From the NCBI GenBank assembly GCA_934662505.1, contig CAKUKE010000016.1, forward strand, positions 1 through 48,999: a stretch of 48,999 bases of DNA. Direction: 5' to 3'. Origin of the DNA: an uncultured Clostridia bacterium (GTDB lineage Bacteria > Bacillota > Clostridia > Christensenellales > Aristaeellaceae). A model generated the notes under the pieces. That model searched no databases. It was not told the DNA's origin and was given only the letters and a program-made list of their open reading frames with translations. Of the stretch, positions 23,706 through 31,498 are shown in pieces. Position numbers and translations under genes: made by a program. Each line of letters opens with the position of its first letter. Position 1 is the stretch's first letter.

Positions 23706-24626
23706 ATGCCGACGCAGGAACAGATTCTTTTGCCCCGAAAAGGCGAAACCGTCCCCATCCATCTACGCCTGTGGCTGCCGGAAGGGCAGCCGCGCGCCGT
23801 TTTGCAGCTGACCCACGGCATGGCCGAGCATATCGACCGTTATGACGAAGCCGCGCGCACGCTTTCCGAAGCCGGGTTCGCCGTATTGGGGCATAGCCAC
23901 CGGGGGCATGGTCCGGAATGGCCGGACGCGCGGCTGGGGCATTTTGCCGACCGCGACGGATGGGACGCGCTGATTGACGATATGCGTCTTGTCATGGATA
24001 CGGGCAGGCAGCGCTTTCCTGAAACGCCCTACGTCCTCATGGGGCATTCCATGGGCAGCTTTGCCGCCCGGGAATTTGCTCTGCGCTACGGCGGAGACCT
24101 GGACGGGCTCGTGCTTTCGGGCACAGGCTGGTACGGTGCGCTCAAATGCACGGCTGGCGCGGCGCTGGCCGCCCTTTTCCCCAAAGACCGTCCCGCGCCG
24201 CTGCTTGACAAGTTGCTTTTCGGCGCCAACAATCGGAAATTTGCGCCCAATCGCACCCCGTCGGACTGGCTTACCCGGGATGAACAGGCCGTGGACGCCT
24301 ATATTGCCGACGATCGGTGCGGCTTTCCCTTTACGGGCGGCAGCTACAAAAGCTTTTTCCGCGGGCTGCGCCGTCTGGCGGATACCAGCCGCCTGACCGC
24401 ACTGCCCGCCGCACTGCCCGTCTACTTTTTCTCTGGCGATCACGACCCGGTCGGTCAGATGGGCAAAGGGGTACGCCGCGTTGCGGAGGATTTCCGCCGC
24501 GCCGGCATGAATGATGTAACCGTCCGACTGTACCCCGGCGGACGGCATGAAATGCTCAACGAGCTGAACCGGGCGGAGGTCGTGCGCGACCTGACGGTCT
24601 GGCTGGAGGAACACTATGCAGAATGA
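23706..24626 (+). CDS. alpha/beta hydrolase, monoacylglycerol-lipase-like
   Basis: This 306-aa cytoplasmic hydrolase is of the Hydrolase_4/lysophospholipase type. The oxyanion region HGMAEHIDRY is followed by GHSHRGHG and the nucleophile elbow GHSMG with Ser115. Near the C-terminus GDHDPVG supplies the acid and GGRHEMLNE the histidine. The substrate is probably a lipid ester or similar acyl ester; the sequence does not say which. It starts after AAAGGAGGG and overlaps the next gene by 11 bp. Confidence 0.9.
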   Translation: MPTQEQILLPRKGETVPIHLRLWLPEGQPRAVLQLTHGMAEHIDRYDEAARTLSEAGFAVLGHSHRGHGPEWPDARLGHFADRDGWDALIDDMRLVMDTGRQRFPETPYVLMGHSMGSFAAREFALRYGGDLDGLVLSGTGWYGALKCTAGAALAALFPKDRPAPLLDKLLFGANNRKFAPNRTPSDWLTRDEQAVDAYIADDRCGFPFTGGSYKSFFRGLRRLADTSRLTALPAALPVYFFSGDHDPVGQMGKGVRRVAEDFRRAGMNDVTVRLYPGGRHEMLNELNRAEVVRDLTVWLEEHYAE

Positions 24627-25224
24627 CTGGGGGCGGCAGACGGTCGCGCTGGCAAAGGAATACGCGTCTTTCCCGTGGACGGCGGGAGCCGAAAACCGGT
24701 TTCACGGCGAGGATGAACAGGGCTATCGGGTAGATACCCCGGACGAGGGCTACACCGTCAGTCAGTACCCCTGCGCATGGTGGCGCGTCGACGGTGAAAA
24801 CCGGGGAATGCCCTACTGCTGGGGCGGCTGGAGCACGCAGACGCAGTTTCTCGACGGCCTTGCCCATGGAAAATACGCCGGCAATGTGCCGGACGGCCGG
24901 CCGGGCTATATCAGCCACGCCTGCGTCGGGATGGACTGTTCTGGTCTGGTGTCGGTGTGCTGGCATCTGCCCAAAAAGCTCTCCACCCGGGATTTCGCCC
25001 CCCTGTGCGACGCCGTTTCGCCGCAGGACATGCTGGCGGGGGATATTCTCCTTTATCCTGGACGGCATGTCATTCTGTTTGACGACTACGGTGAAAACGG
25101 CTGCATCCATGTGGTAGAAAGCACCCGCTATGCGGGCAGGGTCGTCTGCCGCAGCCGGGTGCTGAGCGACCTGCTGGCAGAAGGCTATCAGGCCTTCCGC
25201 CTCCAGCCGGAGCACCGCCGCTGA
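24616..25224 (+). CDS. NlpC/P60-like cysteine hydrolase, cytoplasmic form
   Basis: This 202-aa protein has a papain-like NlpC/P60 pattern. Cys108 lies in GMDCSGLVSVCW, and His151 lies in a PGRHVILFDDY strand after an MLAGDILLYPG segment. These enzymes cleave peptide bonds in cell-wall peptides or related amides. No signal peptide is present, so it would act inside the cell, for example on recycled muropeptides, or be an amidase with another substrate. The start overlaps the hydrolase gene by 11 bp, which implies translational coupling. Confidence 0.75.
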   Translation: MQNDWGRQTVALAKEYASFPWTAGAENRFHGEDEQGYRVDTPDEGYTVSQYPCAWWRVDGENRGMPYCWGGWSTQTQFLDGLAHGKYAGNVPDGRPGYISHACVGMDCSGLVSVCWHLPKKLSTRDFAPLCDAVSPQDMLAGDILLYPGRHVILFDDYGENGCIHVVESTRYAGRVVCRSRVLSDLLAEGYQAFRLQPEHRR

Positions 25225-25259
25225 CCCCTTTGGCAAAACATAAACGAGGTGAAGAGAAC

Positions 25260-26219
25260 ATGGAACGTACCTATCCGGGCGACATCACACAGGTGCACGG
25301 CATCCGGGTCGGGCATGCGCAGAATCTGGCGGCACGCACCGGCGCAACGGTGGTGCTGTGCCGCAAGGAGGGTGCCATCGGCGGCGTATCCGTACGCGGC
25401 GCCGCGCCCGGCACCCGGGAGACGGATCTGCTCCGTCCGGGCAATCTGGTAGAACACGTGCATGCCGTCGTGCTGGCAGGCGGCAGCGCCTTCGGGCTGG
25501 ACGCTGCCGGCGGCGTGATGCGCTATCTGGAGCAGATGAACATCGGTCTGGATATGGGCGAGGTGCGGGTTCCCATCGTTCCTGCCGCCGTATTGTTTGA
25601 TCTGGGCACAGGCGACAGCCGCATCCGTCCCGATGCGGCCATGGGGCGCACCGCCTGCATGAACGCCGCCAAGGGCATGCGGCAGGGACGGGTCGGTGCA
25701 GGCGCGGGCGCAACCGTGGGAAAGCTGATCCCGGGTGCCGTTCCGCAGGACAGCGGTCTGGGTTCTGCTTCCATTACCCTGCCCGAGGGCGTCACCGTGG
25801 GTGCGGTGGTAGCCGTCAATGCGGTAGGCGATGTATTTCATCCTGAAAGCGGTCAGGTGCTGGGCTGCGCCCACATGCCGGACGGCACCCCCGTGCTGGC
25901 GGAGGGACTGCTGTACGGTCACGCACCGGTGCCCAAGCAGATCCGCATCCCCGCGCCGGGCAGCAACACCACCATCGGCGTAGTCGCGGTGGACTGCAAG
26001 CTGACCAAAGAGCAGGCCAACCGTCTGGCCGATGTGGCGCACGACGGTCTGGCGCGCACCATCCGCCCCGTACACACCCAGATGGACGGCGACACGCTGT
26101 TCTCGCTGGCCACCGGACGGGTAGATCAGGACGTGAATTTTGTCAAATTGTGCGCCGCGGCAGCGGAAGTAACCGCCCGCGCCATTGCCAACGCGCTCAT
26201 TCTGAGCAACCTGTCATGA
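25260..26219 (+). CDS. P1-family (DmpA-like) peptidase
   Basis: This 319-aa member of the P1/S58 peptidase family has the DmpA/ornithine-acetyltransferase fold. These proteins cleave themselves to expose an N-terminal nucleophile and then act as aminopeptidases or amidases. The GIRVGHAQ opening, RGAAPGTRETDLL (about 46-58) and VHAVVLAGGSAFGLDAA (67-83) blocks are diagnostic. A likely self-cleavage point is Gly168-Ser169 in SGLGSASITLP. The start ATG at 25260 follows CGAGGTGAAG; an earlier in-frame ATG at 25230 lacks a binding site. The stop overlaps the acpS start (ATGA). Confidence 0.9.
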   Translation: MERTYPGDITQVHGIRVGHAQNLAARTGATVVLCRKEGAIGGVSVRGAAPGTRETDLLRPGNLVEHVHAVVLAGGSAFGLDAAGGVMRYLEQMNIGLDMGEVRVPIVPAAVLFDLGTGDSRIRPDAAMGRTACMNAAKGMRQGRVGAGAGATVGKLIPGAVPQDSGLGSASITLPEGVTVGAVVAVNAVGDVFHPESGQVLGCAHMPDGTPVLAEGLLYGHAPVPKQIRIPAPGSNTTIGVVAVDCKLTKEQANRLADVAHDGLARTIRPVHTQMDGDTLFSLATGRVDQDVNFVKLCAAAAEVTARAIANALILSNLS

Positions 26220-26599
26220 TCGTCGGTATTGGGGTAGACGTGTGCGACGCGGCGCGGTTTCATGCGCTTCTATCCAAACAGGACGGGCGAGCCGCCCGGT
26301 TTTTCAGTCCGGAGGAGCAGGCATACATCGGCAGCCGCGGACAGATGGCTCCCGACACCATGGCGGGGCTGTTTGCCGCCAAGGAGGCGCTGGTGAAGGC
26401 GCTCAGGACGGGTTTTCTCCATATCCGCCTCCATGAGATTGTCGTCCTTCACGATGAAGCAGGCGCACCCTTCTATGATTTGCGGGGGCAGTACGCCGCA
26501 GCAGCAGCGCGGCTGTCCGTCACCCGCCTTCATCTGTCCATTTCTCACGACGGCGGCATGGCCGTTGCCTTCTGCATTGCGGAAAGGGAGAATCCATGA
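26216..26599 (+). CDS. acpS: holo-[acyl-carrier-protein] synthase
   Basis: AcpS transfers 4'-phosphopantetheine from CoA to acyl carrier protein in fatty-acid synthesis. The 127-aa product has the two metal-binding signatures GIGVDV (Asp8) and FAAKEALVKA (Glu57), and the closing LHLSISHDGGMAVAF. It overlaps both neighbours by 4 bp. Its place just before the NAD(P)HX repair gene is a common bacterial arrangement. Confidence 0.95.
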   Translation: MIVGIGVDVCDAARFHALLSKQDGRAARFFSPEEQAYIGSRGQMAPDTMAGLFAAKEALVKALRTGFLHIRLHEIVVLHDEAGAPFYDLRGQYAAAAARLSVTRLHLSISHDGGMAVAFCIAERENP

Positions 26600-28014
26600 A
26601 CCGTTACGCGCTGACGTGCGCGCAGACGCGCGCCGAGGAAGAACGAGCCTTTGCAGCAGGGGTTTCTCCCCTTTTGCTGATGGAGCACGCGGCCGAAAAA
26701 ATCGTCGATCAGCTGGAAGCGCTGCTGGGAGGCTGCAGCGGGAAGCGTGTGCTTTTCGCATGCGGCTCCGGCAACAACGGCGGCGACGGGCTGGCGGCAG
26801 CCCGGCTGTTTGCCGCCCGGGGCGGGCTTCCCTCCATACTGCTGCCCATCCCACCCGCTACCGTTCAGGGACAGGCGCAGCTGAATTTTGCCCGTTATCT
26901 TCATCTTCCTGTCCTTCAGACGCCGCCGGAAGGTTCCTTTGACGGCGCGGTGGACGCGCTTTTCGGCATCGGGCTGAACCGCGCGCCGACCGGCGCGCTG
27001 GCAGAGGCGATCGATTACCTGAATACCCTTGACGCACCCGTGCTCGCAGTAGACGTACCCTCCGGCATGAACGGCGATACCGGCCGCACGGAAGGAGCCT
27101 GTGTCCATGCCGACCGAACCGTATCCTGCCACGCCGTCAAGACAGGGCTGCTTCTGACCCCCCATCCCGAATGGGTGGGCGTCTGGACGGTTGCGGACAT
27201 CGGTCTCCCGCCCGCAAAATGCGGCCTGCCCTACTACGAGGCGGACGATCTGCCCGGACTCCTGCCGCCCCGCGCGCCGCATGCCCACAAGGGACTTTGC
27301 GGGCGGGTGCTGGTATACGGCGGCAGCGAAGGCAAAGCCGGCGCCGCGGCCATGTGTGCGCTGGCTGCGCTGAAGGGAGGCGCAGGTCTGGTAACCGTCG
27401 CCTGCAGTCCCGCACTGTTTCCCATCCTGCAGACGCTGGTACCTAACGCCATGTGCGCGCCCCTGAGCGGCGCAGCCGCGCTCCCCCGCGATGTGCTGGC
27501 CGCCGGATGCGGCATCGGACAGAGCGAGGCCGCCCGTCAGGCGCTGCTGTCCCTGCTCCCGGATACGCATAAAATGGTGCTGGATGCAGACGGGCTGAAT
27601 CTGCTGGCGCAGGCTCCCTTTGATCTGCCCCCCGCAACCGTGCTGACCCCGCATCCGCTGGAAGCGGCACGTCTGCTGCAAAAGCCTTTGGGGGATGTGC
27701 TGGCCGCGCCGCTGGAAAGCGCCCATGCGCTGTGCAGCCGTTACGGGTGTACGGTGGTGCTGAAAAATGCGGTATCCGTCATCGCGGCGCCCGACGGCCG
27801 CGTGGCGCTGAACGTGCTGACGGCGCCCTCGCTGGCCAAGGGCGGCAGCGGCGACGCGCTGTGCGGGCTGCTGGCCGCCACCCTGTGCGAAATGGACGAC
27901 CCCTTTGAAGCCGCCCGTATCGCCTGCCTGCGGCTGAGCGTTGCCGGGCGCAAAGGCGCTGAAAAATACGGTGTACGCGGTCTTCTGACCTGCGAAATGG
28001 CAGCGCTGCTGTAG
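26596..28014 (+). CDS. nnr: bifunctional NAD(P)HX epimerase/dehydratase
   Basis: This enzyme repairs hydrated, inactive NAD(P)H: the N-terminal domain (about 1-205) epimerises R- and S-NAD(P)HX and the C-terminal domain (about 215-472) dehydrates S-NAD(P)HX using ATP or ADP. Signatures are CGSGNNGGDGLAAARLF and the substrate loop around LAVDVPSGMNGDTG in the first domain. In the second domain VYGGSEGKAGAAAM and KGGSGDALCGLLA are seen. The length of 472 aa is slightly short for the fused form. It is the last gene of the trpS operon and ends 41 bp before a terminator. Confidence 0.95.
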   Translation: MNRYALTCAQTRAEEERAFAAGVSPLLLMEHAAEKIVDQLEALLGGCSGKRVLFACGSGNNGGDGLAAARLFAARGGLPSILLPIPPATVQGQAQLNFARYLHLPVLQTPPEGSFDGAVDALFGIGLNRAPTGALAEAIDYLNTLDAPVLAVDVPSGMNGDTGRTEGACVHADRTVSCHAVKTGLLLTPHPEWVGVWTVADIGLPPAKCGLPYYEADDLPGLLPPRAPHAHKGLCGRVLVYGGSEGKAGAAAMCALAALKGGAGLVTVACSPALFPILQTLVPNAMCAPLSGAAALPRDVLAAGCGIGQSEAARQALLSLLPDTHKMVLDADGLNLLAQAPFDLPPATVLTPHPLEAARLLQKPLGDVLAAPLESAHALCSRYGCTVVLKNAVSVIAAPDGRVALNVLTAPSLAKGGSGDALCGLLAATLCEMDDPFEAARIACLRLSVAGRKGAEKYGVRGLLTCEMAALL

Positions 28015-28055
28015 CCGCTTTCCCACGCCTCGTCCTTTCCTTGTCTCATGCTTTC

Positions 28056-28080
28056 GTCTGCCTCACGGCAGACTTTTTTG
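28056..28080 (+). terminator. intrinsic terminator of the trpS-nnr operon
   Basis: GTCTGCC (28056-28062) and GGCAGAC (28067-28073) enclose a TCAC loop and are followed directly by TTTTTTG and more T residues. Confidence 0.93.
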
Positions 28081-28121
28081 TTTTGCTTATTCCCGTTCAG
28101 GTCAGCCGCGCTTTTCAGACA

Positions 28122-28146
28122 AATAAAAAAGAGGCGCAAGCCTCTC
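28122..28146 (-). terminator. intrinsic terminator of the vanW-tetR operon
   Basis: Read on the minus strand, AGAGGC and GCCTCT arms (28130-28135 and 28140-28145) with a four-base loop run straight into a T-run (the A-tract at 28123-28130). The terminator lies 148 bp downstream of the tetR stop. Confidence 0.85.
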
Positions 28147-28293
28147 AGATTGCCCTCCTGCAAAACAGAGCGGCATTCGATAAAAGGCGAACCCCTGCCC
28201 TTGCGCCGTCCGCCTGTTCCTCCGCATCATCATCTGTTTGTTATTGCGTTACCCGGCGCCGCGTTCCTTTCCCGCATCGTTTCAAACCATGGT

Positions 28294-29004
28294 TCACTCC
28301 GCCGACGGCTGCGCGTTTTTCTCGTTGGGCAGATGATTTACGCGCTTGATCGCAGCATGTATGGCGGCCAGCGCTTCCTCCGCCCGCACGATTTCCATGC
28401 TTCCAAAGGGCAGATCCAGCACCCTTTCCCACAGGAAACGAGCGGCCTCCAGATAAGCCACCACATCCCCCGCCGCACCGCCGCTGCGGAGACGGTCGGC
28501 GCAGGTCATGAGCCGTTCAAACAGGGCAGCGTGCGCGTCCCAGACCAGTTCAGGCAGCCTGTCCTGATGCCAGAAGGCCACGCCTTCCTCCCGCAGCCGG
28601 ACAAGCATCGCCTCCAGTTCAGGCAGTAGCGTTTCCCGCAGCCCGCTGAGCAGCGCGCTTTCCATGGCCATCCCCTCCTGCTGCCCATGAAGGGGCAGCA
28701 AAAGCGACAGCAGCCGTGCGCCGTCCGTCCGAAAGGGAAGGGCATAGTAAAGCAGGCCGTTCAGCGCGGCCAGCGTATCGTCATACCGTTCGCCCCGCCA
28801 GACCGTCAGCGCATTCTGACCATGCTGACGGCACAGTTCAGACAGCACCTGCTGTTTGCTGTCAAAATAATGATAAAAGCTGCCCTTGGTGCAATGCAGA
28901 CGGGACAGAATATCCTCCAGACTGGTTTCAGCGTATCCCTGCGTGAAAAAAAGCTGCTCCGCCTCGTTCAGAATGGCCTGCCGCTTCAGTTCTCCCTTGA
29001 GCAT
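28294..29004 (-). CDS. TetR-family transcriptional regulator
   Basis: This 236-aa repressor-type protein has an N-terminal TetR helix-turn-helix (about 8-54): ILNEAEQLFFTQGYAETSLEDILSRL followed by the typical TKGSFYHYFDSKQQVL. The C-terminal ligand-binding region is helical and unassigned. The start ATG follows AAGGAGGGG. It is 9 bp downstream of the vanW-type gene, in the same operon. A 14-bp dyad inside the promoter of that operon could be its own operator. Confidence 0.93.
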   Translation of the reverse strand: MLKGELKRQAILNEAEQLFFTQGYAETSLEDILSRLHCTKGSFYHYFDSKQQVLSELCRQHGQNALTVWRGERYDDTLAALNGLLYYALPFRTDGARLLSLLLPLHGQQEGMAMESALLSGLRETLLPELEAMLVRLREEGVAFWHQDRLPELVWDAHAALFERLMTCADRLRSGGAAGDVVAYLEAARFLWERVLDLPFGSMEIVRAEEALAAIHAAIKRVNHLPNEKNAQPSAE

Positions 29005-29013
29005 AGCCCCTCC

Positions 29014-30636
29014 TTAATTGTACTCGATCAGCTGCTGAATCATCCTGTAGGTCGAATTGCACAGCAGTTCCCGGCGGTATTCCGCCCCGTTGCGGAGATA
29101 CACCCGATAGGTCTCCACCGTGTAGCCGGTGCGCGCCTTTTTCAGCACGTTCTGCTCGCCGGGTCCCAGATTGGGGTTATGGGTATAGGCCGGCTCCGCA
29201 GGCGGATCGGTCACGGAGGTCGTCACCGTTTCCAGTTCAATGGTGACCCCCGGTCCCAGCGACACCCCGTATATTTCCACCGTGCAGGTGCGTTTGGCAT
29301 AAGTCGCCACAATGAAAACCGGCGCGGCGGATGTGTTTTTGAACTGAAAGTCCAGATTGGGCCAGTTGACCGTCGCATCTCTGCCCTTATCCACATAATT
29401 ACTTGGCCACGTATGGGGGCTTCGCGTCACGATTGTCATATCGGCCATGGCCGCCGCGTTAAACAGCGTGCTGGACACCTGACACACACCGCCGCCCACC
29501 TCGTCCACCGTCGTCCCCCCCGCGATGGCGGCTGCAGGCAGGTAGCCCTTCTCCGTGGTGCGCTGTCCCGTCGTCTCATTGAAGGAGAAGGTCTCCCCCG
29601 GCATGACCACAGTGCCCGACACCGCCTGACAGGCCAGCGCGATATTGTTGTTGCGGTTGGCGTCAGCGGTCGTTGTCGTGGTATAAGCAGAAACCCGTGC
29701 AAAGGAATTCATCAGTTCCACCTTGGTCACCGACGGCATCACCGGCTGGGTCTCCATGCGGATGGACGCGGAAAACTGACCGCCGTCCAGCAGGCTGACC
29801 AGCTGCTCATAGAGCTGCTCCTCGTTGAGTTTTGCCCCCTGCTGATCGTCGGTAAAGGTGAAGGTGCGGGTTTCAAAGTCGAAGGTGGCCACCTGCGCGT
29901 CCTGCGCGTCCCGGTTCACATAGGCGGCCACCTGACTGACAAAGGCGTGCACATCACTTTTGTCGTAGGTGACCTCCGTATAGAAATACGCGCCGTTTTT
30001 GGCCGCGCCCATGCGATGCTGATAACGGTAATACAGCGGCGTCATGCCGCCGGTCAGGGTCTGGGTGGTGCCCTGCCGGCCAATGACCCATGCACGATCC
30101 AATACCCGGCTCAGGTTGCGGGTAAAGGGTATTTCACGGCCGGTAATATGCCATGCGTAATGATCCACCTGCAGATCCATGCTCAGTTCGCCGCCGTTCG
30201 CATTCAGGCGGTTCTGCAGCGTGCTTTCCGCCTGCGCCCGGGTCATACCGCCAATGGACACACCGTCCACGTAGATCCCATAGGCGAAGGTATTCTTCGC
30301 CGTTTCCACCGCCATGGTGCGGAAGGCCGCATAGGGCTGCCGCAAGGCAAAAATCAGATACAGCACCAGCACGAACGCCGCGCAGGCGACCAGTGCAATA
30401 AACGTCCACGGTCCTCTGCCCCGGCGGCGTGGAGGCGCGCTGCGGGGCGCGGGCGCATTGGAAAAAAAGACGGACTGATACCCGTCATTCAAAGCAGGCG
30501 GCGCAGGCTCCATCCCGTCGTCGCCGTCAAACGCCGCGTCCGGGTAAGGCGCGCTGGATGCGGTCTGGCGGTAAAAGTTGTCCGGGGGATCTGCCGGATA
30601 AGCGGGACGAAACCGCCTGTCCTCCTGTCTGGCCAA
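29014..30636 (-). CDS. VanW/YoaR-type cell-wall protein
   Basis: This 540-aa membrane-anchored protein has a cytoplasmic Pro-rich N-terminus, one membrane segment (about 75-97, FIALVACAAFVLVLYLIFAL) and an extracellular part. The outside part has a putative peptidoglycan-binding YoaR-like region (about 100-310), a VanW domain (about 330-450) and a G5-like tail. The VanW domain is marked by GETFSFNETTG, a GGGVCQVSSTLFNAA block and SPHTWPSNYVDKGRDATV. The role of VanW is not firmly known; cell-envelope function is likely. The start is TTG at 30636, set by an AAAGGAGGGGG site. A strong promoter lies just upstream. Confidence 0.9.
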   Translation of the reverse strand: MARQEDRRFRPAYPADPPDNFYRQTASSAPYPDAAFDGDDGMEPAPPALNDGYQSVFFSNAPAPRSAPPRRRGRGPWTFIALVACAAFVLVLYLIFALRQPYAAFRTMAVETAKNTFAYGIYVDGVSIGGMTRAQAESTLQNRLNANGGELSMDLQVDHYAWHITGREIPFTRNLSRVLDRAWVIGRQGTTQTLTGGMTPLYYRYQHRMGAAKNGAYFYTEVTYDKSDVHAFVSQVAAYVNRDAQDAQVATFDFETRTFTFTDDQQGAKLNEEQLYEQLVSLLDGGQFSASIRMETQPVMPSVTKVELMNSFARVSAYTTTTTADANRNNNIALACQAVSGTVVMPGETFSFNETTGQRTTEKGYLPAAAIAGGTTVDEVGGGVCQVSSTLFNAAAMADMTIVTRSPHTWPSNYVDKGRDATVNWPNLDFQFKNTSAAPVFIVATYAKRTCTVEIYGVSLGPGVTIELETVTTSVTDPPAEPAYTHNPNLGPGEQNVLKKARTGYTVETYRVYLRNGAEYRRELLCNSTYRMIQQLIEYN

Positions 30637-30680
30637 TGGCTCCCCCTCCTTTCCGCCGTTTCAAACGTAGGTTCTACCGT

Positions 30681-30709
30681 ATTGTATCGTCTGATACGCC
30701 GTTTGTCAA
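30681..30709 (-). promoter_or_regulatory. promoter of vanW-tetR with dyad operator
   Basis: On the minus strand TTGACA (30704-30709) and TACAAT (30681-30686) are 17 bp apart. Between and over the -10 lies the dyad GTATC-N4-GATAC (30684-30697). A second palindrome, CGTTTCAAACG, lies at about 30658-30668. Both are candidate binding sites for the TetR protein of this operon. Confidence 0.75.
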
Positions 30710-30724
30710 CGCGTGTCCGCCACG

Positions 30725-30753
30725 AAAAACGGGCGGGGTCTTCGCCCGCCCGT
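30725..30753 (-). terminator. intrinsic terminator of the trkA-trkH-xre operon
   Basis: Read on the minus strand, ACGGGCGGG pairs with CCCGCCCGT and is followed by TTTTTCG. It lies just after the xre stop. Confidence 0.88.
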
Positions 30754-30758
30754 ATCGA

Positions 30759-31478
30759 TCAAAGATCCGCCTCCAGCCGCACGCAGCGACCCACCACCGT
30801 CAATTCGTTGAAATTCTTTACTTCGCTTTCGCACTCGGCGTCATACCGCTGCAGTACAGCCTGAAAGCGGGGAAGCACCTTCACCTTGCGCATCACCCTT
30901 CCCTGCGGCGTCTGCAGTACCATCAGCGCGCCGTCCACAGGCGCGCTGGCAGGCACCACCAGCACATAATCGCCCTTTTGCACCCGGAAGCCCCGCACGT
31001 CGTTATCCGGCGCAGCCAGATAGTACACCTTGTCCGCCGGCGCACCGCAGATCTTGCCGCCCGTTACAGGCAAAAGACGGTGATCCACTTCCTTCATGAC
31101 CGCGTTGTATACCGGCACATGCTTGAGCACCCCCGACAGGGCGTCCAGCCAGATGGAGCCCGCCACGCCGCCGTCGCTTTTTTTCTCCGCCGGACGGGGC
31201 GCTTCGCTCCGCTGCGCCTCTCTGGGCGCAGGAGCCGGCGCTGCGGACTGCAAATCCACCGTGGCGGCAATGTCGTCCAGCGTAAAATCCGCCTCGGTAT
31301 GGCTTTTCATCCCGATGGTACGCAGGATGCGCCGCGCCTGATCATCGTTGATGATACGGGTGCCGGCCTCCACCTCCATCAGGTATTTATCGCTGACGCC
31401 GCACTTTCGGGCTACCTGCTTATGGGTCAGCCCCTGCCGCGTTCTTTCCAGTTTGATCAAGTCGCCCAGTCTGCTCAT
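30759..31478 (-). CDS. XRE-family regulator with C-terminal S24-like domain
   Basis: This 239-aa protein has an N-terminal Cro/CI-type helix-turn-helix (about 5-58, IKLERTRQGLTHKQVARKCGVSDKYL). After an Ala/Pro-rich linker comes a strand-rich C-terminal domain (about 140-235) with a GDYVLVVPASAPVDGALMVLQ pattern like S24/LexA folds, without an obvious Ser-Lys dyad. It follows trkH by 20 bp, so it is the third gene of the potassium-uptake operon and may regulate it, or simply share its transcript. Confidence 0.85.
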   Translation of the reverse strand: MSRLGDLIKLERTRQGLTHKQVARKCGVSDKYLMEVEAGTRIINDDQARRILRTIGMKSHTEADFTLDDIAATVDLQSAAPAPAPREAQRSEAPRPAEKKSDGGVAGSIWLDALSGVLKHVPVYNAVMKEVDHRLLPVTGGKICGAPADKVYYLAAPDNDVRGFRVQKGDYVLVVPASAPVDGALMVLQTPQGRVMRKVKVLPRFQAVLQRYDAECESEVKNFNELTVVGRCVRLEADL

Positions 31479-31498
31479 TGCATTTCATCCTTTCCTGA

